DNA of 64,000 bases. It comes from Tetrahymena elliotti 4EA (Eukaryota; Ciliophora; Oligohymenophorea; Hymenostomatida; Tetrahymenidae). A program made the translations under genes and the position numbers. Where the stretch lies: the NCBI GenBank assembly GCA_000231825.2, contig JH720298.1, positions 563,742-627,741 of the forward strand, given 5' to 3'. Positions 12,983 to 26,289 of the stretch are shown here, in pieces; positions within the stretch are counted from its first letter, which is position 1, and each line of letters opens with the position of its first letter. Under the pieces are notes generated by a model. The model searched no databases. It had not been told where the DNA came from and saw nothing but the letters and a program-made list of their open reading frames with translations.

Positions 12983-15035
12983 CTAAGTGTATATTGATTA
13001 ATTATATTTTAAAGTCTTTTGCAAAAAATGTAAACTATAAAAAAATAATGAGTTGTTATTTCAACTGTGATAAAAATGGCAGGTTGTGAGTTGCTATATT
13101 ATTGAACTTCTTAAAAAATAATTGTATATTTTATATACAAGCTGAAATGCTTTTAAAAGGCTATGCTAATGTTTTATCTTAATTTAAAGAAAACAAAATA
13201 ATTGTATGATATAAAATTTATTTGTGAACAAAAGTTACTTTGATTAATTTATATTGAAATCATTTGTGAAATACTATTCATTATATGGCATTTCTATTCA
13301 CAATTTAATATTTATCTTACAACTTAATATCTTATTAGCCATTCCTTTCCTCACATGTAAATTTTTTAAATCCCTCCACTTTATTTCCATGCATATTAGA
13401 CTTATTATTAACAATACTCAAAATTTATTTGAAATTATTAATTTGCTTTTCATAATTGGCTAACTTTAAACTTCTTTTTACAATATGAATTAAAATCCAT
13501 ACTAAATTTACTTGATCCTGTACAGAATGTATTCATTTTTTCAATTAACTTAGCAAATAAATAATTTAATTAATTGTATTAAACTTTTTTTGTTTTGAAT
13601 AAAACCCTTATTGCAAAGATTTGTATGAATATCCCTGTAATTTCTAAAATTCAATTGTATTTATTTTCAATAAGAATTATTTTATCAATATCAAATCAAG
13701 TTAAAATTATATATTACATTTTAAAATAAACCATTAAAAAATGAAATCGAATTTGAATAAACTTTGTTATGAGCTTAAAGATTTCAAACATATCATAGAA
13801 GAAGACTTTATTAATCATCAATTTATTTCTTAATACTCTTTTTCAAAATTAAACAAAAAAAACTCAATTCTAATTGTTAATAATTCATTATTTTGTAAAA
13901 AGTTGATCATTATTTTTATTTTGAATAAAATATTCTTTTACAAATTAGAATTATTATATTAAATATATTTACCTGAAATAAATACATCAATAAATCTAAA
14001 TATATTTTATAACTTAGAAATATGTAATAATAAATTAGATAATACTTTTTAACTTAAATAATAAACCAGAATTTTATAAGGATTATTTATATTAAGAATA
14101 TCTTTACAAAAATATTATTAATCTACCAAAATATTTCTTGTATATTCTACACTATCAAATGAACCTTTGAAAAACAGTAAAATAAATCATTTCTTTAGGA
14201 ATAAAAATTATAAAATAAAATTTAAATTCTGACATGAGAATAAAATCATATGAAAAACTATTGTTTATCATTGAATTTAAAATATTTCCTTCTAAAACAA
14301 ATACATTCATCTATGATCTAAATATTTCTTTTCAGCACTAAAGTATCAAAACAAGCATTCTAAATTAATTATACACAAAAGATAAAAAAGGAATGTCAAT
14401 TTAAATAACTCAACTAAATCAAATAAAAGTTATTTAAACAAATATTTTTGTGATATTTATTTTTTAATATGCGATTGAACTAAATATTTATCTGTAATTT
14501 TTAGCTAAAATAAATAAATTACTAAAAACTATCAAATATTGGAAAACGTTTTATCATCGTCATCATAAGTAATGTAAGACAAAGCTTCAATTTAGACATT
14601 AAGCTTCTAGATTTAACAATATTAAATCTGGAAAATAATCCTTTAAAATTAGAGGAAATTTATTATTTGATATACATTTGTTCACTCTACAACAATAAAA
14701 TAACCTTTAAAAAGGACTCTATATAAAAAATTAAAATAATAGTATTGTTTAAGCAAGAAGACAAAATACAATTAACCAACCTATTGATATAGGAATCTTT
14801 TTAATATAATGAAAATAAATAATCTAACAAAACTTTTATTGTTAGATTATAAGTTATCAAAATAATTCTTAAAAAATAACTTAAGTTATAAACATTTTAA
14901 CATGATTAATAAAAGAAAATTTTAATTGAGATAAAAAGTTGTCTTAAGATTTATTTTATCAAGCAATAATTTTATAATTTATTTTTGTATTGTATTCTGG
15001 AAAAAAAAATAATTTTTTTATTTGTTAGAATTTGG
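12983..15035. other. Intergenic region
   Basis: 2.05 kb of AT-rich DNA between two minus-strand genes. Short frames near 13254-13463 and 13000-13089 have no coding composition. No repeat or RNA gene was seen. Confidence 0.5.
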
Positions 15036-17204
15036 TCATTTTTTATTTTTTGTTTAAAAGTACTCTTTGGCATATTAGAATAATGAAAATTTAGAATCTT
15101 TTTGCCTAAAATATTCAGTATATCTATGAATGAGGTTTATAACATAAGATATATCTTTGTCTTTTAATTACTCTACTATTTCATCTATTTCATCAAGTTC
15201 CTTGTCTTTGAATGAGCAAAAAATCATTTCTCTTCCAGCTAGAGTTGCTGCAACCCATTAAATCAAAAACTTCAGTTGTGGGTCGCCCATAAAAATACCA
15301 CATCCCCATCTTCCTGTAGAAATTTTATACTTTTTTTTATTCTATAAACCTTATTCTGCCTAAATTAGCTCGCTTCCTCCATGGAAACCTATGAAAGCTT
15401 TTAAGAGTTCTCTGATAATACTATTCATTCTATACTAAATGTTTTAATCATAGGATTATCCATAATGAATGGCATCTATAGCTAATACTGCTGTTAGCTT
15501 TCTATTCTAACTATCTAATTTTAAGTTACTTTAATCAACTCTCCCCTCACAGTGAAATGTATCACCATAGCCACTATATTTTGTGTATATTTCAGATCCT
15601 ATTATCATAATTGCTTCCCTATCTTCCATTTTTGGACAAAAAAGTCTGCAGATTATTAGCTCTGGGCTAATCATGAATCTGATTTCTTCTTAAACCAACC
15701 CGTGATCCAGGACTCCTCCACCTAATCAAATAAATAAATGAATTAATAAAAGACCTAAAACCTCCTGCTTTGATGTCTTAATTAAATAAAGCCCATCTTC
15801 TGACAATATTCGAAAACACCAAAATGAAATTATTTAAATAAAAAGATCATAGTCCCAAGCATGCAAGTAAATTGATAATAAAGTAAAAGACTTCTTTTTA
15901 ATTAGTTAATAAGACATGCAGATAGACAAAGAGAAAAGACTGACTAAGAATTTAAAGATAATATAAAAAAATAACTGTTTTACCTATGTATGCATTTGCA
16001 AAATCTAAGTGAATGGCATCTTCAAAATCCTCAATATTGCCATCTTTGGAGTGGATGACTCCACCAAGTTGGGTCTTATTTTGTTTCCAGAATACACTGA
16101 CATCAGAATTTGAATGAATTTTCTAATCGAAAACAATTCTGTGATAGGTAACTTTTTAGGTTTCGTATTCACCAGGTCTATTTTCAATAGCTTCTTTGAC
16201 TGAGAGGAAGTAGTTATAAATGCAAATGATCTTTTCAATTTTCCTATCAGACTAGTTATAATTTAAGCTTCCTGAAAAGAGGGACTTGAAGCTGTTACCA
16301 TAGGGTATATTCTTTGATATTTAAGAAGAAAGAGTGCAAAAGAACATATTAGCTAAGAAAGTTGCTGCCTATCTCTTAGTTAGCGTTATCTTTCCTTCTT
16401 AGTTTTATACTAATATCGGAATATCGTCTATCTAAACAATCTCCAAGGCTAACTTAGCAATAAAGGGTACTAAATCCTCAAAGAAATCATTGCTTTTTTC
16501 TTTTAAATAGTTAGACACAAACACCATGAGAGAATCTAAGTTAACATTAGCATAACTTGGGTTAGATACTCTAATTATTTTTGTCATTTATGTAAAGAAT
16601 TCATGTCTTCTTACATGTTTTTTATCTACTAATTCCTACAATAAGGCTTCTTTATTGACCCACTATCTTTGATTATAGTATGGAAGCTGATAAATATTTT
16701 CTATCTTCTATTTTGCCTCTCTCATTTCTAAAATTTCCCTTTTTTTCTGCTGCTCCTCTGTTTCTATTTCAATGATAAAATCTTATTCTGTATCAGTATC
16801 TGTGTCCACGTCTAACTAATCTATTTACTCTAAAGTTTTCTAAACTTATCTCCTTTTCAATTCTCTATCTGAAATGGCGCTCTCTGCACGACTATTAGAA
16901 TTTTCTGAAGCATAAACTTTTTACATCATCTCTTCTTTCTCATCAATCATTTTCCTGCCTTCATCTTTTGTTTAAAATAATTAGATTGTTCCAATTTCTA
17001 ATTTTTATAAGCTCCTAATTAAACGAAATGAATGGTACATTATTAGTCTTCCATAGAAATAAAATGGGGTTTAGAAGTCGAACTAACAATTCTTTGCACT
17101 TTAAACATATTTGTAATCTTATTTGACTGAATTGGTTGTTGCTACTTCTTTTACTTATTCTTTCCGTCATTGCTAGCTTCTCTTGTTAAAAACTTTTTAC
17201 TCAT
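15036..17204 (-). CDS. PARG: Poly(ADP-ribose) glycohydrolase (PARG), frame interrupted near the 5' end
   Basis: PARG removes poly(ADP-ribose) from proteins by cleaving ribose-ribose bonds. Exon 2 (15721-15036) and exon 1 (15984 upward) are joined by a 262-nt intron (15983-15722). The junction recreates the PARG signature: IGGGVLDHG then QEE (15692-15684), the conserved catalytic glutamates, then IRFMISPELIICRLFCP. Further family motifs follow: EIYTKYSGYGDTF, LTAVLAIDAIHYG and STGRWGCGIFMGDPQLKFLIQ, ending at TGA 15036-15038. The catalytic-domain frame is open back to ATG 17040, giving 580 aa. Coding-like composition, however, starts at ATG 17204 (MSKKFLTREASNDGK) in another frame, which hits TGA at 16949-16947 right after an A4 run. 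One extra A there would fuse the frames (KAGK then MIDEKEEMM), so this may be a homopolymer error or a real frameshift. The identity is firm; the N-terminus is not. Confidence 0.9.
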
Positions 17205-17689
17205 CTATCAAGAAACAAAAGAAATGGAGGTCTTAATATTATTTTTAATAACAAATAATTTATTTATTTTAATGTATTTTTGTTCAAATATTGAATTCAA
17301 AACGCGCTAAGATTATTATTAATAAAAAATTATCAGTAATTAATCAGATTAGTATCTTAATCAACTTTCATAAGACCTTTCTAAACATTCATTCATACAT
17401 ACATGTATTCACTCTCTATATATAATTAATTATCATCTCTCAATAAAAGCATTACCTATATACTTATGAATCATTTAATACCTTAATTAACTATGTCGAT
17501 TAACCAAAATAATTCCCAAAAATATTTTCATAACTAAGTTAATAAACATTCATATTTCTTTACTAAATTTTTTGGAAACATAATTAGATGAGATAGATAC
17601 CCAAAAATGAATTTATCTTTGAAAAACACATAAATGATAAATTTTTGTGATTTAGTTTTATTTTATCATAAATTTATTGAAGTAGTTGA
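17205..17689. other. Upstream region of PARG
   Basis: AT-rich DNA upstream of the minus-strand PARG gene, presumably holding its promoter. No further structure is seen. Confidence 0.4.
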
Positions 17690-20210
17690 ATTTTAAGGAA
17701 TATAATTGAATTATATTGGCCAGACTTGAAATTTGTATGAATATATATCAATCACACAATCGACAGCTAAAAGAAGAAATTATCAATATTTTGAAAGCAT
17801 AAAAATAATAATTATTTAATAGATGATATTCAATATTTTTATTTCAATTCAAAATCAATCTACCTATCAAAAATCAAAACATTTTACTTTTTAAAATTTA
17901 TTCTCCAATTTTAAATTTTCATTGATTATTTTACCAATGAAATTTAATTTGAGATTTTGTAAATCATGTAAGTTATTTAATTTTTCTACCTTATCCAATC
18001 ATAATTTTGGTGTTTCTTTTGATATCAATCTTATGATCTATACTAAAAACAATTAAAAAAAACAAGTGATTTAAGTATCCTTGATGAATATGTATTAATT
18101 ATCTTAATTTTTTAATTAAGTATTTGATTTTATTAAATATCTTATATAGATAATTTCTATTTATAATTAATATAGATCATTTTATTTCATCTTAGTAAAA
18201 AAATTCAATCATGTAGGTCTCGAAATCTGTATGAATATATATCACACAATTACAGCAAAAAGAGACTATGAATGCTTTTAAATGAGAAAAAGAATAATAA
18301 TTGACTAGATGATATTGAATATTTTTATTTCAAAAAAAATCAATCAATCTATCTAAAATCAAATATTTTTACTTTTTCAATGCTTTTCAAGATATTTTCA
18401 TTTTCATTCATAATTTTACCAATCTAATTTAATTTTGAGTTATTTAATTTTTCTACCCACAGAATGTGATCAATATTTTTGTGTTTGCTTATACATACAT
18501 ACATCAATCTTATGATCTATACTAAAAATAATTAAAAAAATAAGTGAATTAAGCAATCTTCATAAAAATTTAGTGTTAATTTGTTAATATAATTAAATAT
18601 CTTATATAGGATCTATTTTGAATGCTTCTAATTTCAAATATTGATAGTCTGTCTCTTTTTGCTGTAAATAGTTTGATATATATTCTTACAAATCTTAAGA
18701 TTAATATGATCAAATGATATTATTTATTAATTATTAAGAAGAAATAAAATGATCAAGTATATGAATAACAAATAGAAACAAAAGAAAAATTAAAGAAATA
18801 ATAACAATTGACTAGATGGTATTCATTAATTAAAAATCATTCAATCTATCTAATACCTCAATGTTTTACTTTTTCAATCATTTTGACAATTTTTAATTTT
18901 CATTCATTATTTTACCGATGAAATATAATTTTAGATTTTGTAAATCATTGCAATTCTTTAATTAATTTTTCTACCTTATGTGATTATAAGTGTTTACCTA
19001 TTCATAAATATGATCTATTTTCAAAATAATTCAAAAAAACAAGTGATTTAAGTAATCTTATGAACTATTTATATATTATCTTAATATCTTAATTAGCTAT
19101 TGATATAACGAAATATCTTATAAAGGTGATATTTGGATATTTTTAATTTCAAAGTATGAATGATCTCTTTTTGCTGTAGATTGTTTTATATTGATTCATA
19201 CCAATTTCAAGATCAATAGGATCTATCAAATTATATTAAGAAGAAGAAATAAAATGATCAAATATATTAATGAAGAAATAAACAAAAAAATATGAAAGAA
19301 ATAATAACAATTGACTAGATGATATCCAATATTTTTATTTGAATGAAAAATCAAAGAATCTATCAAATATCACAATAATTTATTTACTTTTTCAATCTTT
19401 TTTACAATATTTTTTTTATTATCATTCATTTTTGTAAATCATAGTATTTCTTTCATTTTTCACCATTTTTTATTCATAATTTTGGTGTATGCTTGCTTGC
19501 TTATTCATATACATACATTATGATCTTTTTTCAAAATCATTCAAAAAAACAAGCAAATTAAAAAAAAATGTTAATGACTATTGATAAATGATCTTAATTT
19601 CTGAATTAGCTATTGTTTATTCATATCAATTCCAATATGAATATGATCAAATTTTATTATTAAGAAAAAATAAAACGATCAAATATATTAATTAAGAAAT
19701 ACAAACAAAAGATAGTAAACAAATCATAACAATTGACTAGATGATATTCAATATTTGTATTTGAGTTAAAAATTCAAAAAAAACAAGTGAATTAAGTAAT
19801 ATTAATGGCTATTTATTTATTTATTTATTTATTATCTTAATCTTTTAATAAGCTATTTGATTCTATTAAAAATCTTACTATTTCTTTTTCCTTCTAAACA
19901 TTAGATCATTTATTTCATCTTAGTAATATATAATTCATTCACATAAATCTTGAAATCGTTATGAACATATATCGCACAATTACAGCAAAAGGAGATTCTG
20001 AATCCTTTTAAATAAGAAATATAATTAAAATTGACTAGATGAGATTAAATACTTTCATTTTTACATTAAAAATCAACAAAACAATCACAAATCAAACATA
20101 TTTTACTTTTTAAATACCTTTCGAGGATTTCCAATTTTCATTCATAATTTTACTTAAAAAAATTAATTTTAGTAATTTAATTTTTCTACATAAGCTAATC
20201 ATAATTTAGT
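17690..20210. repeat. Degenerate tandem repeat array, about 300-510 bp period, six units
   Basis: The motif TTGACTAGATG recurs at 18301, 18808, 19311, 19733 and 20031 (TTGACTAGATGAGATTAAAT at the last), with a weaker copy near 17811. It is usually followed by (C/G)AATATTTTTATTT and, ~60 bp later, by a TTTACTTTTT block. A second block, ATATATCACACAATTACAGC, occurs near 18230 and 19970 (related copy near 17745), and its inverse (TTTTTGCTGTA...) near 18657 and 19172, so some segments are inverted. Spacings are about 490, 507, 503, 422 and 298 bp. Copies are diverged and contain no gene. Confidence 0.7.
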
Positions 20211-21960
20211 ATTTTTTTTCATTAAGGTAGGGTTGTAAATTTATTATTCTAAAATTTACCTTATTCATCAATAGATAATATTCTTAGAAATTAAACATAA
20301 AAACAATAAGAAGAAAATATATTTAATCCTATTTTATAAACCCAAAATGAATAATTTAATAAAACGCCTTAATAAAATACCAATCAAGGATTCTTCTCAA
20401 ATGATGAAGATTAAAAATATCAAGAAAACTTGTTGGAACAAATAATGTAGGTGACAGTTTTTAAAAATCTTGTGATCTATCTATACCTAAGACAATTATA
20501 AAATAAAGTTATTAAAGTTTCAAAATAAATATATATCTAACTATTTGGTTTATTTTATTTCATTCATTTCATCTTAATAATATACTTTATTGATACTAAT
20601 CTTAAATTTTATATAAAAGTATATTATGCAATTCAAAGCAAAAATAATTAATATCATTTTAATTTGATAAATAAAATTGCTAAATATTCAAATCATAAAC
20701 GGCATCATCAATAATTTATTATTAATTGCTTCATGACAACTTATTTTATGAGCAGAATACATTTAAATTTTGTATCTTTGATAGAAAATATAACCAATAA
20801 GGATAATACCTAATGAGATATTAGGTATTTATTTGTATTATCAATCTACCTAATCTACTGTCATAATTTAAATTTCTCCATTCAAATAATGAAAAGTTTT
20901 TTAAATTTCAAAATTAATAATGAAAGTATTTATCAATATTTATTAATTAAAACATATACACTTTGATTACTTCGCCTTTTACAAATTGATATTTATTTTA
21001 GTAATATAAAATGAAAACAATACTTATCTATTTAACACATAGCTAGCTATTTGAAATTTTACAAAATAAAATTTAATTTTAGATTTTGTATTTTTTTTTT
21101 CATGCTTAATTTATACATTTTAAAAATCACAATTTTGGTTTTTTATTCACAGATTAATATGATCTTATTACTAAAATAAAAAATATATATATTAAGTTAA
21201 TAAAATAAATATGTATTTATAATTTTAAAATATTAATTATATTTTTTATTTTTTTGAATATACCCTACAGTTGAATATTTGCAATACCCCTATTTGGAAT
21301 TAAAAAAAAAGATTTTAGTTTTAAAAATTCAATAATATTATTTACTGCTTCATAAAAAAATTTAAAGATAAATTTAGTTAATAAAAATATAAAATTGGAT
21401 TATTTAAAAATTTTGTCTTTTTATGAGCTAAAATATAAAATATAAATTTATTAAATTAATCATGAAACTATGGAAAAACACCAATGAGTAGTATTACTGG
21501 CTGATAGATCAAATCAATTTGTGAAATAGAAGATGAGATTTATTGATATTAAAAATGAGAAATTATTCATGAGGTAACAAGTTATATTAAACTTAGTGCA
21601 TTCATTTTCCCCTTTATATGGTTGTTATTGGCTATATGAAGGCGGTTCCAAAAAAATTTGCAGCTTTTAAAAATTATATGAGTTTGATAGCTAAACTAAC
21701 TTAATTTAAATAATATTTTCCTAATATTTAATTAATTGTCTCTTTTTTTACAATCTAAAATAAAATTCAGTATTTAATTTATTTTTTATTTTGTTTTGTA
21801 AAAAATAATAATAACTTTTTATTTTACATATCATATAAATAAAAATGTTTCAATTGGGATATTGATAAAGTAAATTATCAACAAAAAACATATATACATA
21901 GAATTCGACAAACTAAAATATGCAATTCATCAATTCTATTTATTTATGATTTCAAAAAAC
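20211..21960. other. Intergenic region
   Basis: 1.75 kb of AT-rich DNA with no gene. It contains a perfect 10-bp inverted repeat with 5-nt loop at 20805-20829. Confidence 0.5.
20805..20829. repeat. Short perfect inverted repeat (hairpin)
   Basis: AATACCTAAT and its exact complement ATTAGGTATT flank the 5-nt loop GAGAT. No gene end is close, so a terminator role is not supported. Confidence 0.5.
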
Positions 21961-22317
21961 TCAGAATAATAAGGCAGCTAAAACAGCAACGGAAGCAATA
22001 AGAACCTTAGCACTGGAGGCAACACAAGATTTATTGTCAGAAGCGGCAACAGTTTTAGTGGTAGAGCAACTCTTGCAAGCATTGGAGCTAACAGTTTAGT
22101 TAGCATCAACGGTATTAACTTTATCACAATCGATAACGACGCAAGTATTTGTGCTTCCAGCAGCTAATTACCAGTTATTACCAGTAGTACCAGCAGCATT
22201 GCAACTTGTGTTATCACAAGAGGTAGCAGTAGTACAGGTGATGGCAACAGTACCAAGAGTAGCACCAAAGGAAACAGCTAAGAGGCAGAATAAAGCAACA
22301 ATAACCTTAGAGTTCAT
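21961..22317 (-). CDS. Small secreted, probably GPI-anchored, Cys-containing surface protein, 118 aa
   Basis: ATG 22317 to TGA 21963-21961 is one exon of 118 codons. Residues 1-18 (MNSKVIVALFCLLAVSFG) are a clear signal peptide. The middle is Thr/Ser/Ala/Asn-rich with paired cysteines (TCTTATSCDNTSC, CVVIDCD, NACKSC). The last 17 residues (SAKVLIASVAVLAALLF) are hydrophobic with no charged tail, as in a GPI-attachment signal. This layout matches small ciliate surface antigens of the immobilisation-antigen type, although the identity is inferred from architecture, not homology. Codons are unusually GC-rich for the window (GCC, ACC, TGC, GGT), which in Tetrahymena is typical of highly expressed genes. 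It is isolated, with ~1.7 kb on the 3' side and several kb upstream. Confidence 0.85.
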
Positions 22318-25029
22318 TTTTGTTTAAGATGTGTGTTTTTTTTTTAATTTGTTTTTATATTTATTTTTTGATTTAAAATTTTATGAATTGATATCAAGGT
22401 TAGTCTATTTAAATCATAAGCTCATATTCTTTTATATTCTTAGATTTAAAGTTAGTGTCTTTTTAATACTTACTTAGGCTTGTAGGTTTGTAATTAATTG
22501 AAAAAAATAATTAAATGTGACGATTTATTTTTTCTTTTTCATAATTTTAAAACTTTTAAAAACTGAGTTGAATTTAAATTTTTGAGATAATATTGGTTCT
22601 GTTACTACCGCTTTTTAAAAATGGTAAAATATTTCAGTTGATTTTTTTCTAAGAATAAGAAATAGCATAAACATAATAATAGATTAAAGATTGACTCATT
22701 AAAGCTCTTGTTCTTCAATGATGATTTATTTGTAACTTTAAACAATAGAAATTCAAACATAATGAAACCTACCTTATTTAGTTAATGTGTTAGTATAATA
22801 TGTCATCATAATTTCATAATCTAAAATAGACACATTTTTAATTTAAATATTGTGAACATTTTTAAAAGTAATTCAAGATCAGATTTACACAAAAAAAATT
22901 TGTAAGAAATATTTGAAAAAATTTGCCCCACTTGATAAATTACTTTAGAATCAATTAAGATTTCTTAAAAAATCTAATTTCTTAATTATTTTTGAATGTA
23001 GAATAATTTTTAATACTTGAGTTGAAATTATCAACAATCTTTATTAATCCATAACCTAAAAATTCTTTTTGGAATATATTTTAATTTTATTTACCTTTTT
23101 AGATGAGGTAAAATAAATTAAGTTGCTTCTTATAAAATAACTTCATTATGTGTAGAAGAGAAATGCTTTTTAATATGTATTTTTATTGAAAAAGTTGTTG
23201 TAAAAAATAAATAAGTGTAATGTAATATCTCTATTTTCTTAAACAAAAATAAGTATGAATTTGAGAAGGTTGAAACAATTAATTGTTAATAAAAATAAAA
23301 ATTAAACCTGAAAAATTTTTTTTAGTTCAACACTTTTATGCAATATATAAACTGTTAATTAATCATTTTCACAAAAAGACATTTCGATTTACATTAATTA
23401 TTTTGATTAAAAATTTCCTCTTTTAACTAAACTGGCTTGAAACTCAATCATAAATGAGTCTAATTAACAATCTTTTTTTTTTTTTCAGAAGCATCTTTGT
23501 AAGAGACTCAAAATATTTAAATTGTAATATTAAGTAAAGCAAATAAATAAATTGGGCAATTTTTTGTCTTGCTCATTGATTTTTTAAACAATTCAAATTA
23601 ACATGGAATTTCCTTTATAAATAGAATGATTCAAACATTAGTTGCTAAATCTCCCTTTTTAGTTAAAGAAAATAACAAACAAATTTTTCAGATAAAAAAA
23701 GTGAAATTAAAAAGGGATATTACAAAAAATAACTTTCTAATCAAAACTTTATTTGTTTAAAAATTTCTTTAAAGAGAACTCTATTTTGATTATAAGATAG
23801 GCTTTTGGATGATAAAGCTTTTCTTATTTGAGTCTAGATACATTAATTTTGAAAATATAAATATTATTTTTATCATTATGAAATCAATGTTATTTTTACT
23901 AAAAATTTTTGTTAATAGAAGTTTTTGTTTAACCAAAAGTAGTAAAATCATTTTTAGTGTTTATCCTTATTTAGAAATGATGAATCTCAAAGAAAAATAA
24001 AGTTTAAAACTATTTTTGGCGATTTCAATACTAAATAAAAATAAATGAAAAGAGTAGAGTAAGTTACTATTGATTATTTTTAAAAATAGTAACTCTGAGG
24101 AAAGTTAAAAATTCATACGTAATTTTATGTATCAGATGTTTAAAAAAAGAAAAAACAGGATTATTTTTTAAATTTACGTAATAAGTAATTCAAGGTGAGG
24201 AGATAATCAAATTAAGAAACTATTAAATTTTCCTCTTAATCTGAATGAAAAATACTACCTCTTAATACCACACATTACTAATTATCTACTTAATAGATTA
24301 TCTTTAAATACTTGAACCATATTATGAAATAATAAACAATTAAATTATTATGCTAAGACATTAATTAGCTGTTGTTGTTTAGCTTCAATGACATATTATA
24401 TGCTTTAAATTATATTAAACATATGTATATTTGTTTTGTAATAAAATGATGGAAATAGACTAATTGAATAAAATTTTGTAAGTTTAATTTGAAAGTTTTT
24501 ATTGCTGATTAAAAATTTTTTGAAAAACTCCTTGATAAGAGTCCTAATCAGTTTACTTTATTTAAATTTTATTTGGATATCAGCTAATAGATAATTTTGA
24601 TTTAAAATTTGGCTATTGTAAAAGTAAGGCATTCCTTGGACTTCTTTATTTAAGACTCATCAAACAAATATTATTACAATTTCAGCATACGTATAAGCAT
24701 AGTTAGATTTTGACTTACCAATATGGAGTTAACATTATTTTCTTTTATAATTTGACTATTTCTATTTCAAAAAGAGAGTTGTTGCATATTTGTATCATTA
24801 ATAAGGGTTCAGTAAAAAAACGGAAATAAAAAATAAGTTTTTCAGATTTATAAAAAAGAGAAGTTTTAAAAATTTCTAGTGCAAGCCCCAAAAAAGGATA
24901 ATATATGATTTCAGTAAACGGAAATAAATCCTACTCAATACACTTTTTTATGGAAAAAAATGGGGATGGGGTTTAGTAGGATTGGCAAAACATGCAAAAA
25001 AATTATTATTTGATGGAGAAATACAATGA
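22318..25029. other. Gene-poor AT-rich region
   Basis: 2.7 kb holding the promoter of the minus-strand surface-protein gene and otherwise no gene I can support. An inverted repeat lies at 24062-24094. A 63-codon frame at 23809-24000 lacks coding composition. Confidence 0.5.
24062..24094. repeat. Short inverted repeat
   Basis: AGTTACTATT at 24062-24071 is repeated as AATAGTAACT at 24085-24094, giving a 10-bp stem with a 13-nt AT-rich loop. No role is evident. Confidence 0.4.
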
Positions 25030-25335
25030 TATAGATGGTTTAATTGTGTTAATCCATATTATTTTAGAGAGTTTGCTCAAATGTTAATGTATACCTCCTT
25101 TTGTAAATATTGTTTTAGTCCAATAAAATTACAATTAAAATTGACAGCACTTTTTCTATCTTAAGCAGGAGAGTGTTCTCTCAACATAAAATGTTGTTTT
25201 GGGTAATACAAATAGAATGAACAAAAGAAAAATGAGCTTTAAGACATTTACTTCATGTTTATTTAAAATATGTGTTCAAAGTAGTTAGAAAAGGGGAGAA
25301 TATGGGAGTCTTTGTGTGTGTTTTAATTCGATTGA
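25030..25335 (+). pseudogene. Cys-rich open frame in a GC-richer island, possible gene remnant
   Basis: The plus-strand frame between TGA 25027 and TGA 25333 has 101 codons and reads like protein (WFNCVNPYYFREFAQMLMY; CKYCFSPIKL; AGECSLNIKCCFG; FIQNMCSKQLEKGRIWES). It has C-x2-C and CC pairs but no start codon at its head. Further protein-like pieces follow in other frames: CKQCPDNPYRHKS near 25590-25635 and KKYGYRAADANSLEVLLYLT near 25838-25897. The pieces cannot be joined into one frame without assuming introns or decay. It could be a degenerate transposon or gene copy; I do not recognise the family. Confidence 0.3.
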
Positions 25336-26289
25336 TTTTTAATTATATGTATGTAAAATGGTTGAAATACAACATTTAAGGAATAGATGACAAAAGCTTG
25401 ATGCTGCTCAAAAGACGACAGGAGAAGACATTTGTCAATTTTCCTTTGCTGATATCTCAGTTAACAACTAATGTTTATTTACAACATTATTAAGCTCTTC
25501 TTGAAAGCAATATGGAGAATATAAATCCTGTTTGAAAAGGATTATGGGGAATTTTTTCATAAATTATAAAGGGATGTTATGAATCCAAGTGCAAGTAGTG
25601 CCCTGACAATCCATATAGACACAAATCTTGATAACACATAAACGAAAGATCATGTTGCAATGATCAGTAATTTTGGCTTTTGGAAAGCTTTTGAATGATG
25701 GAAAAATTTAAATTAAACATTCATATAAATGAAGATAAAACACAATTATCAAATATTCTATTCATTCTATCTTAAATTATGAATAGGCAGTCCTCTCTGC
25801 AAAGGGCTTTTTTTTAAATTGCAGTAGACTGACCACTCAAAGAAATACGGCTACAGAGCTGCCGATGCTAATAGTCTTGAAGTTTTGCTTTACTTAACAA
25901 TGGAAAATATTTAAACTTTCAAATAAAATGCAATTTTAGAATGATTTATATAAGGTTAAGGAGAGGAGCTGTATGTATGCATGCAACCATGGAGTAGAAA
26001 TGACTTTGTAGTTTTCTTCTAATACATGAGCTAGAAGCGTGAAAAATAGAATATATTATAAAAAGATGAAATATTGCAAGAATGAAAGGATTGGATTATC
26101 AATCAATTGATGGCTTGATTTAGGAAGTTGAAAAAATCAATGAAAAACTTGGAAAAGTTGGCTTAAGAAATACATACATATCAATCAATAATTTAAATGC
26201 TTGAAGTTGTTACAAAATTTGATTGATTAATTAAGAAAGAATACACAAAAAGTTATTTTTATCCTATATTTTATTGAATTAATTCCTAT
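25336..26289. other. Unassigned GC-richer stretch
   Basis: Continues the island above. It holds disconnected protein-like frames on the plus strand (25480-25720 and 25830-25940) but no gene model that I can support. Confidence 0.3.

Noticed and set aside
14772..14786. Sequence resembling the Tetrahymena chromosome breakage site TAAACCAACCTCTTT
   Set aside because: TTAACCAACCTATTG differs at three of 15 positions; functional sites are nearly invariant. A weaker match at 62637 lies inside an exon.
23809..24000. 63-codon frame with Phe/Ile/Lys-rich translation
   Set aside because: Very AT-rich codons, no homology-like features and no composition change at its ends.
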